DNA of 42,597 nt from Anaerolineaceae bacterium (GTDB taxonomy: Bacteria; Chloroflexota; Anaerolineae; Anaerolineales; Anaerolineaceae), in the NCBI GenBank assembly GCA_016841445.1, contig JAENZD010000004.1:166861-209457 (forward strand). The letters are read 5' to 3'. The number at the start of each line of letters is the position of its first letter. Position 1 is the stretch's first letter. The translations under genes and the position numbers were made by a program. Below the pieces are notes generated by a model. That model did not search any database, was not told the DNA's origin, and was given only the letters and a program-made list of their open reading frames with translations. Of the stretch, positions 34,605 through 42,597 are shown in pieces.

Positions 34605-34675
34605 TTGAGTTTTTGGTGGTAAGTGTGATGCTTATTCCGTCAAACCTGTTTGAATAACGAAAGTTGAAGATTATT

Positions 34676-34876
34676 TTATTTTCCGGTCAAAAACTCATTA
34701 ACCTCGGATTCAGCTTTCGAGCGAGTCATCTCATATTTTCCCTGGATGACACCCACCAATTGGTCAAACTGACCTTCGACCTTATCCAGATCGTCATCTG
34801 TGAGCTTGCCCCATTTCTCTTTAGCTTTTCCTTGAAGCTGTTTCCATTGCGCCTTAAACATTCTTGAAAGATCCAT
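34676..34876 (-). CDS. CsbD-family stress protein
   Basis: 66 aa, fully helical and charged. WKQLQGKAKEKWGKLTDDDL near residues 11-30 is the CsbD signature, followed by DKVEGQFDQLVGVIQGKYE. Members are induced by general stress or phosphate limitation; the biochemical role is unknown. AAAGGA lies before the ATG. It is a single gene, divergent from rpoB. Confidence 0.9.
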   Translation of the reverse strand: MDLSRMFKAQWKQLQGKAKEKWGKLTDDDLDKVEGQFDQLVGVIQGKYEMTRSKAESEVNEFLTGK

Positions 34877-35060
34877 TACAAAATCCTTTCTGTTAATATC
34901 AATTTATCAATTTCGTATATTAATTCTAATGGTTAGCAGAATGATCTCAGAGAGGACTTCGTTGGCAGAAGGTATGTAAAGTGTTAGTGATGTTAGAAAC
35001 AGATTAGTTTGGCAGCGGAACAGCAAAAATGAGGGTTAGTCACTAATATATAAATCCGAC

Positions 35061-35170
35061 TTTACATTTTGTTAGAAATGGCTATAATGGTGTTGATGGG
35101 GGAATTTTGCAACGGAGTGATGGAGCACTTCAGAAAACCTATTGACTCTTGTTTTCCGATTTGTTATAAT
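35061..35170 (+). promoter_or_regulatory. Two promoters upstream of rpoB
   Basis: P1: TTTACA (35061-35066), 16 nt, TATAAT (35083-35088). P2: TTGACT (35142-35147), 17 nt, TATAAT (35165-35170), a near-consensus pair. Both face rpoB. The region 34877-35260 contains no gene; rplJ-rplL, the usual upstream neighbours of rpoB, are absent, so rpoB is driven from here. Confidence 0.75.
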
Positions 35171-35188
35171 AAACACTTGCGCTTTGCG

Positions 35189-35221
35189 CGTCCTTGTGTA
35201 TTTAAGAAGGATGTGTTTTTT
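35189..35221 (+). terminator. Attenuator-like hairpin in the rpoB leader
   Basis: CGTCCTT (35189-35195) can pair with AAGGATG (35207-35213) with one G-U, and TGTTTTTT follows. It lies about 20 nt after P2 and 40 nt before the rpoB ATG. The stem is short, so partial termination is likelier than a full stop. Confidence 0.5.
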
Positions 35222-35260
35222 GAATAAATCCCGGAAACATAAGCTTACCAGGAGTGTTTA

Positions 35261-38200
35261 ATGGCAGATTTGATGCCCACAAAATCGTACAGACGTATCC
35301 AAGTTGGGTTGGAACTTCCCCAACTCATTCAGGTCCAGATGGATTCTTTTGCTCGCCTCAAGCGAGAAGGATTCAATGGACTTTTTGCTGAAATTACACC
35401 CATTGAATCTTACAACAAAGGAATGCAGCTGTATTTCCCCACTGGCGATGCATTTTCAAAAGAATGGGGATTGAAGTTTTGGTATGAGGATCCAACCAAT
35501 ACGATCGAAGAATGTCTCGAACGTGATTTAACTTACTCAAGTCCCTTATATGTCACCGTGCTCTTAAAAGGAAAAGAAATCCCGGAACCGATCAAACAGG
35601 ACCTGTTCCTGGGTGATTTCCCTGAGATGACACCAAAGGGGACTTTCATTATTAACGGTACAGAACGCGTTGTCGTTAACCAACTGATCCGCTCACCAGG
35701 TGTCTATTTTGAGCGAGAGCTTGACCGTGCCACTGGGCGTTTCCTTTCCACGGCAAAGATGATTCCTGACAGAGGGGCCTGGATGGAATTTGAGACCCGG
35801 AAGCATGATTATCTGATCATCAAATTCAACCGAAAACGCACAACGCCTATCACCATTTTCCTGCGTGCCCTGGCGGTAGTTGATGATGGAATGGGTGAAG
35901 ACCAGAACCCCATCAAGACAGGGTCAGATCAGGAATTGATCGATCTCTTTACGGATGTGGATACAAACAACGACAGGTTGTTCATTCCTGCAACAATTAA
36001 ACAGGAACCTGAATGGGACTTGTCAGGCGAGAAGAGCATTGCAGAACAAGCCCTGATCGAGTTCTTCAAGCGACTCCGACCCGGCGACCCACCAACACTG
36101 GAGAATGCGAAAGAATTCCTGGAAGAACAGTTATTTGATATGCGGCGCTATGACCTTGAACGTGTAGGGCGCTACAAACTCAATCAAAAACTTGACCAGG
36201 AAATCCCGATCTCGCACCGCACGATCACAAAATCGGATATCATCCGGATTGTTCGACGAATGATACAGATCAATAATGCTGTTGAGCCTGCTGATGATAT
36301 TGATCATCTCGGTAACCGGCGTGTGAAAACGGTTGGTGAACTGATCCAAAATAAACTGCGTGTCGGCTTACGCCGAATGGAACGCGTGATCCGTGAGCGG
36401 ATGTCCATCCGTGACCAGGATCAGGTTTCACCCACAAGCTTAGTCAATATTCGCCCGGTTATTGCTTCTCTACGAGAATTTTTTGGCTCGAGCCAACTTT
36501 CTCAGTTCATGGAAGAAACCAACCCCCTGGCAGAACTTCGCCATAAACGAACCCTGTCCGCTTTAGGACCAGGTGGTTTGCGACGAGAACGGGCCGGTTT
36601 TGATGTACGTGACGTGCACCATACCCATTACGGGCGCATCTGCCCAATCGAGACCCCGGAAGGTCCAAACATTGGTTTGATCGGCCGTATGGCAACTTAT
36701 GCCACGGTCAACGAATATGGTTTTATTGAGACGCCTTATCGTCAGGTTGTCAAATCGATGAAACCCACCGATGATCTGGTGGACCGGCAGTTACGAGAAG
36801 ATATCAAAGATCCAAAGACGGATAAGATCATCGCTAGCAGTGGTGAACGAATTACCAAAGATTTAGCGAAGAAACTGAAAAAACTTGACCGTGATGTGAT
36901 CCTGGTGAAACCATTTGTGACGGACCAATACGAGTACCTATCAGCAGATGCCGAAGATAAATTTGTGATCGCCCAGGCGAACGCTCCGCTGAACGAATAC
37001 AATGAGTTTACGCGACGTGTTTCATGCCGCTACCACTCGGGGTTCATGCTCGGGACAGAAGAACAGATCAATTACATGGATGTTGCCCCCCAGCAAATTG
37101 TTGGTGTGAGCGCCGCCCTGATCCCCTTCCTTGAACATGATGATGCAAACCGAGCCTTGATGGGCTCAAACATGATGGCGCAGGCGGTACCCCTGGTGCG
37201 GCCTGAGATCCCGATCGTTTCAACCGGCATGGAAGCTTATTCTGCTGTTGATTCCGGGCAGCTTGTCGTTGCTGAAGAAGATGGTGAGGTAGTCTCAGTC
37301 ACGGGGCGCTCGATCCAAATTCGAGAGAAGAACGGCAATATCCATACCTACAACTTACAAAAATACCGGCGGTCAAACCAATCGACCTGTATTGACCAGC
37401 GTCCTGCAGTGATCAAAGGCCAGCAGGTTCAAAAAGGCCAAATCATTGGTGACTCTTCCTCATCTGTGGACGGCCAGCTCGCACTGGGACAGAATGTGTT
37501 GATTGCATTTGTCTCATGGGAGGGTGGCAACTTTGAGGATGCTATCCTGATTTCTGAAAAGCTGGTTCAGGAAGATCGCTATACTTCCGTTCACATCGAA
37601 AAACATGAAGTGGAAGCGCGCGATACCAAACTGGGCCCCGAAGAGATCACACGGGATATTCCAAATGTCGGTGAAGAAGCGATTCGTAACCTGGATGAGT
37701 TTGGCGTGATCCGCATTGGTGCAGAGGTTGGGCCTGGAGATATCCTGGTTGGCAAGATCACCCCTAAAGGCGAAAAAGAACTGACACCTGAAGAGCGGTT
37801 GCTCAGGGCAATCTTTGGTGAGAAATCACGTGATGTAAAAGACACATCCTTGCGTATGCCGCATGGTGAAAAAGGGATTGTTGTGGATGTGAAGGTATTC
37901 ACACGGGAAGAAAACAATGATCTCAAAGCCGGTGTTGACACAATGGTGCGTGTTTCTGTGGCTCAGCGTCGAAAGGTCACGGAAGGTGATAAGATGGCAG
38001 GACGCCATGGGAACAAAGGTGTTATCTCGATGGTTGTACCTATTGAGGACATGCCTTTCCTTGATAACGGTCGATCAATTGAGATCATTCTCAACCCGTT
38101 GAGCGTCCCAGGCCGTATGAACCTCGGGCAGCTTTTGGAAGTCCACCTTGGGTGGGCTGCAGAACGGCTTGATTTTAGAGCGATTACGCCTGTGTTTGAT

Positions 38201-39160
38201 GGTGCAACGGAATATGAGATTGAAGCCGAATTAGCTCGTGCCTGGATGATCGATGAAGCCTGGAATGCGGCCGGTGAGCAAGCCTGGGAATGGCTGGGTG
38301 AAGAATATGACCCCGAAGCGATCCGGGACGATGATGAAGTCCGCATGCTGTATTTAGAGGAATGGCTTGGTGAAAAAGGTTACGAAATATATGACCTGCA
38401 GGATCCGAGTTTTGCACGACAAGCTACGATGAAAGAATGGCTGCGCGATAAAGGTTATGACCCGGATGGGATCACAGCTTTTGTTAATGATGAAATCGGT
38501 GTTTCAGAACGGTATGATCAGGATACGAGCGCGATTGAAGCCTGCTTACAGTTATGGATGAAATCTTTAGGTGAAAGTTTCAAGAAGAGCCTGGCTGGTG
38601 ATGAGCTTAATGCGAAAGCCAGAGAGGTTATGAAAAAGCTGGATAAGCCCATGCCAACACTAGGGAAACAGAAATTGCGTGACGGTAAGACTGGTGATTA
38701 TTACGATCACCCGGTCACGGTTGGGTTGATGAATATATTGAAACTTCACCACCTGGTGGAAGACAAAGTTCATGCCCGTTCAACAGGCCCTTACAGTCTT
38801 GTGACCCAGCAGCCGTTGGGCGGTAAGGCACAGTTCGGCGGCCAACGCTTTGGTGAGATGGAAGTTTGGGCGCTGGAAGCTTATGGTGCAGCTTATACCC
38901 TGCAGGAAATGCTGACGGTTAAATCTGATGATGTAGTTGGGCGTGTCAGCACTTATGAGGCGATCGTTAAAGGTGAGCCGATCGAGAATCCTGGTATTCC
39001 TGCTGCTTTCAAGGTTTTGGTGAAAGAAATGCAAAGCCTTGGCCTGGCGATCGAGGCTGTTTTAGACAGCGGTGATGTGATCACCTTTGGCAAGGATGAG
39101 GATAAGGCGAGAGTACCTAATACACCGACGGGTTTGATCAGTATTGGACGGGATATATAA
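35261..39160 (+). CDS. rpoB: RNA polymerase beta subunit
   Basis: 1299 aa, full length. The rifampicin-pocket region is intact near residues 405-450: [19 protein letters not shown], then [11 protein letters not shown], then [14 protein letters not shown]. The nucleotide-contact segments [12 protein letters not shown] near 911 and [20 protein letters not shown] near 1187 follow. AGGAGTG lies before the ATG. Between about residues 977 and 1131 there is an acidic insertion longer than in Thermus, with three degenerate EWL(G/R)..GY(D/E) repeats. The gene stands apart from rplJL and rpoC: upstream is csbD, downstream rpsL. No mutation typical of rifampicin resistance is evident. Confidence 0.97.
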   Translation: MADLMPTKSYRRIQVGLELPQLIQVQMDSFARLKREGFNGLFAEITPIESYNKGMQLYFPTGDAFSKEWGLKFWYEDPTNTIEECLERDLTYSSPLYVTVLLKGKEIPEPIKQDLFLGDFPEMTPKGTFIINGTERVVVNQLIRSPGVYFERELDRATGRFLSTAKMIPDRGAWMEFETRKHDYLIIKFNRKRTTPITIFLRALAVVDDGMGEDQNPIKTGSDQELIDLFTDVDTNNDRLFIPATIKQEPEWDLSGEKSIAEQALIEFFKRLRPGDPPTLENAKEFLEEQLFDMRRYDLERVGRYKLNQKLDQEIPISHRTITKSDIIRIVRRMIQINNAVEPADDIDHLGNRRVKTVGELIQNKLRVGLRRMERVIRERMSIRDQDQVSPTSLVNIRPVIASLREFFGSSQLSQFMEETNPLAELRHKRTLSALGPGGLRRERAGFDVRDVHHTHYGRICPIETPEGPNIGLIGRMATYATVNEYGFIETPYRQVVKSMKPTDDLVDRQLREDIKDPKTDKIIASSGERITKDLAKKLKKLDRDVILVKPFVTDQYEYLSADAEDKFVIAQANAPLNEYNEFTRRVSCRYHSGFMLGTEEQINYMDVAPQQIVGVSAALIPFLEHDDANRALMGSNMMAQAVPLVRPEIPIVSTGMEAYSAVDSGQLVVAEEDGEVVSVTGRSIQIREKNGNIHTYNLQKYRRSNQSTCIDQRPAVIKGQQVQKGQIIGDSSSSVDGQLALGQNVLIAFVSWEGGNFEDAILISEKLVQEDRYTSVHIEKHEVEARDTKLGPEEITRDIPNVGEEAIRNLDEFGVIRIGAEVGPGDILVGKITPKGEKELTPEERLLRAIFGEKSRDVKDTSLRMPHGEKGIVVDVKVFTREENNDLKAGVDTMVRVSVAQRRKVTEGDKMAGRHGNKGVISMVVPIEDMPFLDNGRSIEIILNPLSVPGRMNLGQLLEVHLGWAAERLDFRAITPVFDGATEYEIEAELARAWMIDEAWNAAGEQAWEWLGEEYDPEAIRDDDEVRMLYLEEWLGEKGYEIYDLQDPSFARQATMKEWLRDKGYDPDGITAFVNDEIGVSERYDQDTSAIEACLQLWMKSLGESFKKSLAGDELNAKAREVMKKLDKPMPTLGKQKLRDGKTGDYYDHPVTVGLMNILKLHHLVEDKVHARSTGPYSLVTQQPLGGKAQFGGQRFGEMEVWALEAYGAAYTLQEMLTVKSDDVVGRVSTYEAIVKGEPIENPGIPAAFKVLVKEMQSLGLAIEAVLDSGDVITFGKDEDKARVPNTPTGLISIGRDI

Positions 39161-39174
39161 GGCTATCTTTGTTC

Positions 39175-39203
39175 TTGACGCACCCCATATCACATGGTAG
39201 AAT
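39175..39203 (+). promoter_or_regulatory. Promoter of the str operon
   Basis: TTGACG (39175-39180), 17 nt, TAGAAT (39198-39203), beginning 15 bp after the rpoB stop. It gives rpsL-rpsG-fusA-tuf a start of their own. Confidence 0.65.
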
Positions 39204-39272
39204 CATCCCTCGTTACCCCCATACCAGCCCAATAAGATCGGCTGGATTTTGGAGGAAAAATTGTAAAAAAGC

Positions 39273-39302
39273 GAGGCCATCACGGAAGATGAGGATGGCC
39301 TC
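39273..39302 (+). promoter_or_regulatory. Leader hairpin before rpsL
   Basis: GAGGCCATC / GATGGCCTC is a perfect 9-bp stem with a 12-nt loop in the leader between the promoter and rpsL. There is no U-tract after it, so it is likelier a site for ribosomal-protein feedback or RNA processing than a terminator. TTGGAGGAAAAATTG upstream resembles the rpsL ribosome site TTGGAGGC and is followed at once by TAA. Confidence 0.45.
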
Positions 39303-39342
39303 CATTATTGGAAAATGTAATCATTAGTTTTGGAGGCAAACA

Positions 39343-39759
39343 GTGCCAACGATTAACCAACTGATACGAAAAGGCCGGAAAGCACCGAGCAAGAAAAGCA
39401 AAGCTCCTGCGCTGCAGTATACGTATAATTCACAGAAACAAAAACGTATTCGACAGCCAAAAGGTGCACCGCAGAAACGCGGTGTGTGCACGGTCGTGCG
39501 TACAATGACCCCCAAGAAACCGAATTCTGCTTTGCGGAAAATAGCCCGTGTTCGTCTGACGAACCACATGGAAGTTACCGCATATATCCCTGGCGAAGGT
39601 CACCAGCTTCAGGAGCACTCAGTGGTGCTCGTGCGCGGTGGTCGTGTCAAGGATTTGCCTGGTGTCCGATATCATATTGTTCGAGGCACACTGGATTCGA
39701 CTGGTGTTGAGGACCGCTCACGCGGACGCTCAAAATACGGCGCCAAAAAACCTAAGTAG
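39343..39759 (+). CDS. rpsL: Ribosomal protein S12
   Basis: 138 aa from a GTG at 39343, with TTGGAGGC 7 nt upstream. The core [13 protein letters not shown] near residue 47 and [12 protein letters not shown] near 93 hold the two Lys residues whose change causes streptomycin resistance; both are wild type. The N-terminal insertion typical of Gram-positive-like S12 is present, which explains the length over the 124 aa of E. coli. Confidence 0.98.
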   Translation: MPTINQLIRKGRKAPSKKSKAPALQYTYNSQKQKRIRQPKGAPQKRGVCTVVRTMTPKKPNSALRKIARVRLTNHMEVTAYIPGEGHQLQEHSVVLVRGGRVKDLPGVRYHIVRGTLDSTGVEDRSRGRSKYGAKKPK

Positions 39760-39781
39760 CCGAAATCCAGTCGTTTAAGTC

Positions 39782-39840
39782 TAGGGCGAAGCATTTTAAT
39801 CGGTCTCAATGGGGATTGCTGAAATGCTTTGCCCTATTTT
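39782..39840 (+). terminator. Attenuator hairpin between rpsL and rpsG
   Basis: TAGGGCGAAGCATTT pairs with AAATGCTTTGCCCTA (15 positions, one mismatch or G-U) around a 25-nt loop, followed by TTTTAATTTTTG. It lies 22 bp past rpsL and 27 bp before rpsG. It should cut part of the transcripts and uncouple S12 from the rest of the operon. Confidence 0.65.
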
Positions 39841-39867
39841 AATTTTTGATTTTTGTAAGGAGTAAGG

Positions 39868-40338
39868 ATGGCGCGTAGATATACACCAGAAAAACGAGAA
39901 ATCTCCCCTGATATTCGCTTTAACCAAATCGATATCCAGGAGATGATCAATCGAATCATGATCAAAGGCAAGAAAAGTACAGCCACACGGCTGATGTACG
40001 ATGCCATGGATTTGATTGAAGAGCGCACAGGAAAGGATCCAGTTGAGACCTTTGATACTGCGCTTAAGAACGTCTCCCCGATGATGGAAGTTAAACCACG
40101 TCGTGTGGGTGGCGCGACATATCAGGTGCCGATGGAAGTTGATCCTTCTCGCCGCAAGAACCTTGCGATGCGATGGATCATTACCGCTTCTCGAGCTCGA
40201 CCAGGTAAATCATTTGCTGAGAAGCTGGCAAACGAATTGATGGATGCAGCAACACATTCCGGTGCTGCATACCGCCGCCGTGAAGAAACGCACCGTATGG
40301 CAGAGGCCAACCGGGCATTCTCACATTTTCGTTTATAA
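39868..40338 (+). CDS. rpsG: Ribosomal protein S7
   Basis: 156 aa, the usual length. Its start MARRYTPEKREISPDIRFN and the RNA-binding segments VKPRRVGGATYQVPMEV near 75 and AMRWIITASRARPGKSFAEK near 100 are clear. AAGGAGTAAGG lies before the ATG. It is the primary binder of the 16S 3' domain and in many bacteria the repressor of its own operon. Confidence 0.98.
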   Translation: MARRYTPEKREISPDIRFNQIDIQEMINRIMIKGKKSTATRLMYDAMDLIEERTGKDPVETFDTALKNVSPMMEVKPRRVGGATYQVPMEVDPSRRKNLAMRWIITASRARPGKSFAEKLANELMDAATHSGAAYRRREETHRMAEANRAFSHFRL

Positions 40339-40379
40339 AATCTCGCATCGATTTATTGATTTGGATTAGGTGACCTTTC

Positions 40380-42455
40380 ATGACTGAGCAAGAATACCCG
40401 CTTGAACGATACCGAAATATTGGTATTATCGCGCATATTGATGCGGGTAAAACAACGACGACCGAGCGGATTCTTTTCTATACCGGGAAAACATACCGGA
40501 TTGGCTCTGTTGATGATGGCACAACAGTCACAGATTGGATGGAGCAGGAGCGTGAGCGGGGCATAACGATCGTATCTGCTGCTGTGACCACTTTCTGGAA
40601 AGACTATAAGATCAATCTGATCGATACCCCCGGTCATATCGACTTCACCGCAGAAGTCCAACGTTCGCTGAGGGTTTTGGACGGCGGTGTTGTTGTTTTT
40701 GACGCAGTTCAGGGCGTTGAACCACAAAGCGAAACTGTTTGGCGTCAGGCAAACCGATATAATGTCCCGCGGATTTGTTTTGCCAATAAGATGGACCGAG
40801 TAGGTGCATCTTTTGATAGAACGATAAAGTCCATCGAAGATCGCCTTGGGGCAAGACCACTGCCGATGCAAGAACCGATTGGTTCTGAAGATTCATTCGT
40901 CGGTGTTGTTGATCTGCTAACTCGGCAGGCAATATTTTTTGAAGATGAGTTAAGCAGCGAGGCAAGATATGGTGAAATTCCTGCCAATTTGGTTGATAAA
41001 GTTGAACTTCGGCGAGCAGATCTTATCGAACGTATTGTTGAGTTGGATGATGAGCTCACGTTAAAATATCTCGAAGGTGAGACCCTGACCCTGGAAGAAT
41101 TGAAAACAACGCTTCGTCAAGGCGTTTTGGACAGCCGGGTCACACCGGTGTTCTGTGGTTCATCCCTGAAGAATAAAGGTGTTCAACCATTGCTGGACGC
41201 GATCGTGGACTACCTCCCATCACCACTGGACGTGGAAGATGTGGTTGGAATGCACCCACACACTGAGGAAGAGGTTTCACGACCGCCAAAGGACGAAGCC
41301 CCGATGTCCTCTTTGGTTTTCAAGATCGTCACAGATGCCTATGTTGGCCGGTTGGCCTATATCCGAGTTTATTCCGGGAAAATCAAAAAAGGTTCGACCT
41401 ACCAAAACACGACACAGGATTCAAAAGAACGTGTTGGGCGGTTGCTGCGAATGTATGCTGACCACCGCGAGGATGTTGATGAATTAGGCGCAGGTGACAT
41501 TGGCGCGATCCTGGGTTTGAAGCGCAGTTTCACAGGGGATACGCTGTCTGATAACTCGAACCCCGTGGTTCTGGAAACGATCAACTTCCCTGAACCAGTC
41601 ATTTCAGTGGCGATTGAACCCAAGACAACGGCTGATCAGGATAAGATGAGCCTGGCGCTGCAGAAGCTATCTGAAGAAGATCCTACATTTAAAGTCAGAC
41701 TGGATGAGGATACCGGGCAGACGATCATATCCGGGATGGGTGAGCTTCACCTTGATATCCTGGTAGACCGGATGTTGCGTGAATTCAAAGTCCAGGCCAA
41801 CGTTGGTAACCCGCGAGTTGCCTACCATGAGACGATCACCCGTACAATACCGGAATCAGAGTATCGATTTGTCAAACAAACCGGTGGACACGGACAGTAT
41901 GGTCATGTTGTTCTGCGGATTGAACCACTGGAAAGCGGTTCTGGGTTCGTTTTCGAAGATGAGATCAGGGGCGGTTCCGTACCGCGAGAGTATATTCCCG
42001 CGGTTGAAAAAGGTGTTCAAGAGGCGGTTGAAAGCGGTGTCGTTTCTGGCTACCCGATGACAGATCTCAAGGTCACCCTAATTGATGGTTCTTTCCACGA
42101 AGTTGATTCCAGTGATATGGCTTTCCGAATGGCAGCAATTTTTGCTTTTCGAGAGGGTGTTCCCAAAGGGAAGCCGGTATTACTTGAACCAATAATGAAG
42201 GTTGAAGTGGTAGCACCTGAGATCCATATCGGCGAGGTGCTCGGTCAGGTAAATTCGCGACGCGGCAATGTACTCGGGATGGATCCCCGACCTGGCAACG
42301 CCCAGGCTATCCATGCGGAGGTACCGCTGGCAGAGATGTTTGGTTATGCAACAGAGTTGCGTTCAGCAACCAAGGGACGCGGTGTGTTTACGATGGAATT
42401 TGAACATTATGCACCAGTCACTGAAGCTATTATGAAAAAGTTAGCAGGAATATAG
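40380..42455 (+). CDS. fusA: Elongation factor G
   Basis: 691 aa. GTPase motifs: [13 protein letters not shown] near residue 18 (P loop), ERGITI near 58 (switch I), DTPGHIDF near 81 and NKMDR near 135. Domains II-V follow in full, with HGQYGHV near 502 in domain IV. It moves tRNA and mRNA through the ribosome. AGGTGA precedes the ATG. A canonical EF-G by length and motifs, in the expected place in the str operon. Confidence 0.98.
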   Translation: MTEQEYPLERYRNIGIIAHIDAGKTTTTERILFYTGKTYRIGSVDDGTTVTDWMEQERERGITIVSAAVTTFWKDYKINLIDTPGHIDFTAEVQRSLRVLDGGVVVFDAVQGVEPQSETVWRQANRYNVPRICFANKMDRVGASFDRTIKSIEDRLGARPLPMQEPIGSEDSFVGVVDLLTRQAIFFEDELSSEARYGEIPANLVDKVELRRADLIERIVELDDELTLKYLEGETLTLEELKTTLRQGVLDSRVTPVFCGSSLKNKGVQPLLDAIVDYLPSPLDVEDVVGMHPHTEEEVSRPPKDEAPMSSLVFKIVTDAYVGRLAYIRVYSGKIKKGSTYQNTTQDSKERVGRLLRMYADHREDVDELGAGDIGAILGLKRSFTGDTLSDNSNPVVLETINFPEPVISVAIEPKTTADQDKMSLALQKLSEEDPTFKVRLDEDTGQTIISGMGELHLDILVDRMLREFKVQANVGNPRVAYHETITRTIPESEYRFVKQTGGHGQYGHVVLRIEPLESGSGFVFEDEIRGGSVPREYIPAVEKGVQEAVESGVVSGYPMTDLKVTLIDGSFHEVDSSDMAFRMAAIFAFREGVPKGKPVLLEPIMKVEVVAPEIHIGEVLGQVNSRRGNVLGMDPRPGNAQAIHAEVPLAEMFGYATELRSATKGRGVFTMEFEHYAPVTEAIMKKLAGI

Positions 42456-42491
42456 AACAAGGTATTTTTAGTTTGAGGAGTAATAAAGGAA

Positions 42492-42597
42492 ATGGCAAAA
42501 GAGAAATTTGATCGCTCAAAGCCGCACTTGAACGTGGGGACAATGGGGCACATTGACCATGGGAAGACCACGCTAACAGCGGCGATCACAAAAGTGC
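42492..42597 (+). CDS. tuf: Elongation factor Tu, N-terminal part (runs off the window)
   Basis: The first 35 codons begin [20 protein letters not shown] and continue with the P loop [16 protein letters not shown] and AAAGGA lie upstream. The gene continues past the end of the window. Met in place of the usual Ile in NVGTIGH is a mild variation. Confidence 0.97.
   Translation, partial: MAKEKFDRSKPHLNVGTMGHIDHGKTTLTAAITKV

Noticed and set aside
39240-39275. Minimal start-stop ORF (TTG-TAA after GGAGG) before rpsL
   Set aside because: It could be a ribosome stand-by site, but TTG-TAA occurs by chance too easily; only noted in the leader-hairpin entry.

Overview
The window looks like a chromosomal segment of a bacterium of moderate G+C content, most likely Chloroflexota and probably class Anaerolineae. 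This rests on the gene families seen (GPH sugar symporter with GH13 enzyme, BMP-type ABC transporter, mevalonate decarboxylase, Ste24-like M48 peptidase, lipoproteins with Ser/Thr/Pro linkers) and on Gram-positive-like features of RseP and S12. It is an inference, because no rRNA gene is present. I see no prophage, insertion sequence with a transposase, CRISPR array or tRNA. Layout: (1) 0.1-5.2 kb, minus strand: a sugar-use operon (GPH transporter, esterase, PHP metallohydrolase, GH13 glucosidase). (2) 5.3-9.0 kb, minus: acylphosphatase, then a mevalonate decarboxylase - RseP - HEAT-repeat group. (3) 9.3-15.6 kb, plus: a GNAT-like protein and a four-gene BMP-family ABC importer. (4) 15.6-21.8 kb, minus: UbiD, an SGNH lipoprotein, AcnX large subunit, DUF126 small subunit, UbiX and an M48 protease. 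(5) 22.0-25.7 kb: a lipoprotein with an M23-like domain, a repeat mosaic and a photolyase. (6) about 25.8 kb, minus: a 19-codon ORF with its own promoter, a near-perfect Shine-Dalgarno site and a terminator. (7) 26.1-29.4 kb, plus: an Fe-S aldo/keto reductase and small membrane proteins. (8) 29.4-34.6 kb, minus: a TPP-riboswitch operon for thiamine uptake and pyrophosphorylation. (9) 34.7-42.6 kb: CsbD, then rpoB followed directly by rpsL-rpsG-fusA-tuf, with no rpoC. The most notable system is in regions 2 and 4. AcnX + DUF126 (phosphomevalonate dehydratase), UbiD (anhydromevalonate phosphate decarboxylase) and UbiX (prenyl-FMN supplier) are the parts of the modified mevalonate pathway defined in archaea. 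Here they sit in a bacterial chromosome that also carries a GHMP-type mevalonate (di)phosphate decarboxylase 11 kb away. Both AcnX and that decarboxylase appear to be leaderless, with a -10 box 6-7 nt from the ATG, and both have the same kind of ATCAGG-rich degenerate tandem repeats upstream. The second notable item is the unannotated 19-aa ORF at 25801-25860. Start codons were moved inward from the longest ORF wherever a Shine-Dalgarno site or an upstream overlap decided it. Functions come from reading the sequence and recalling families, not from a database search.
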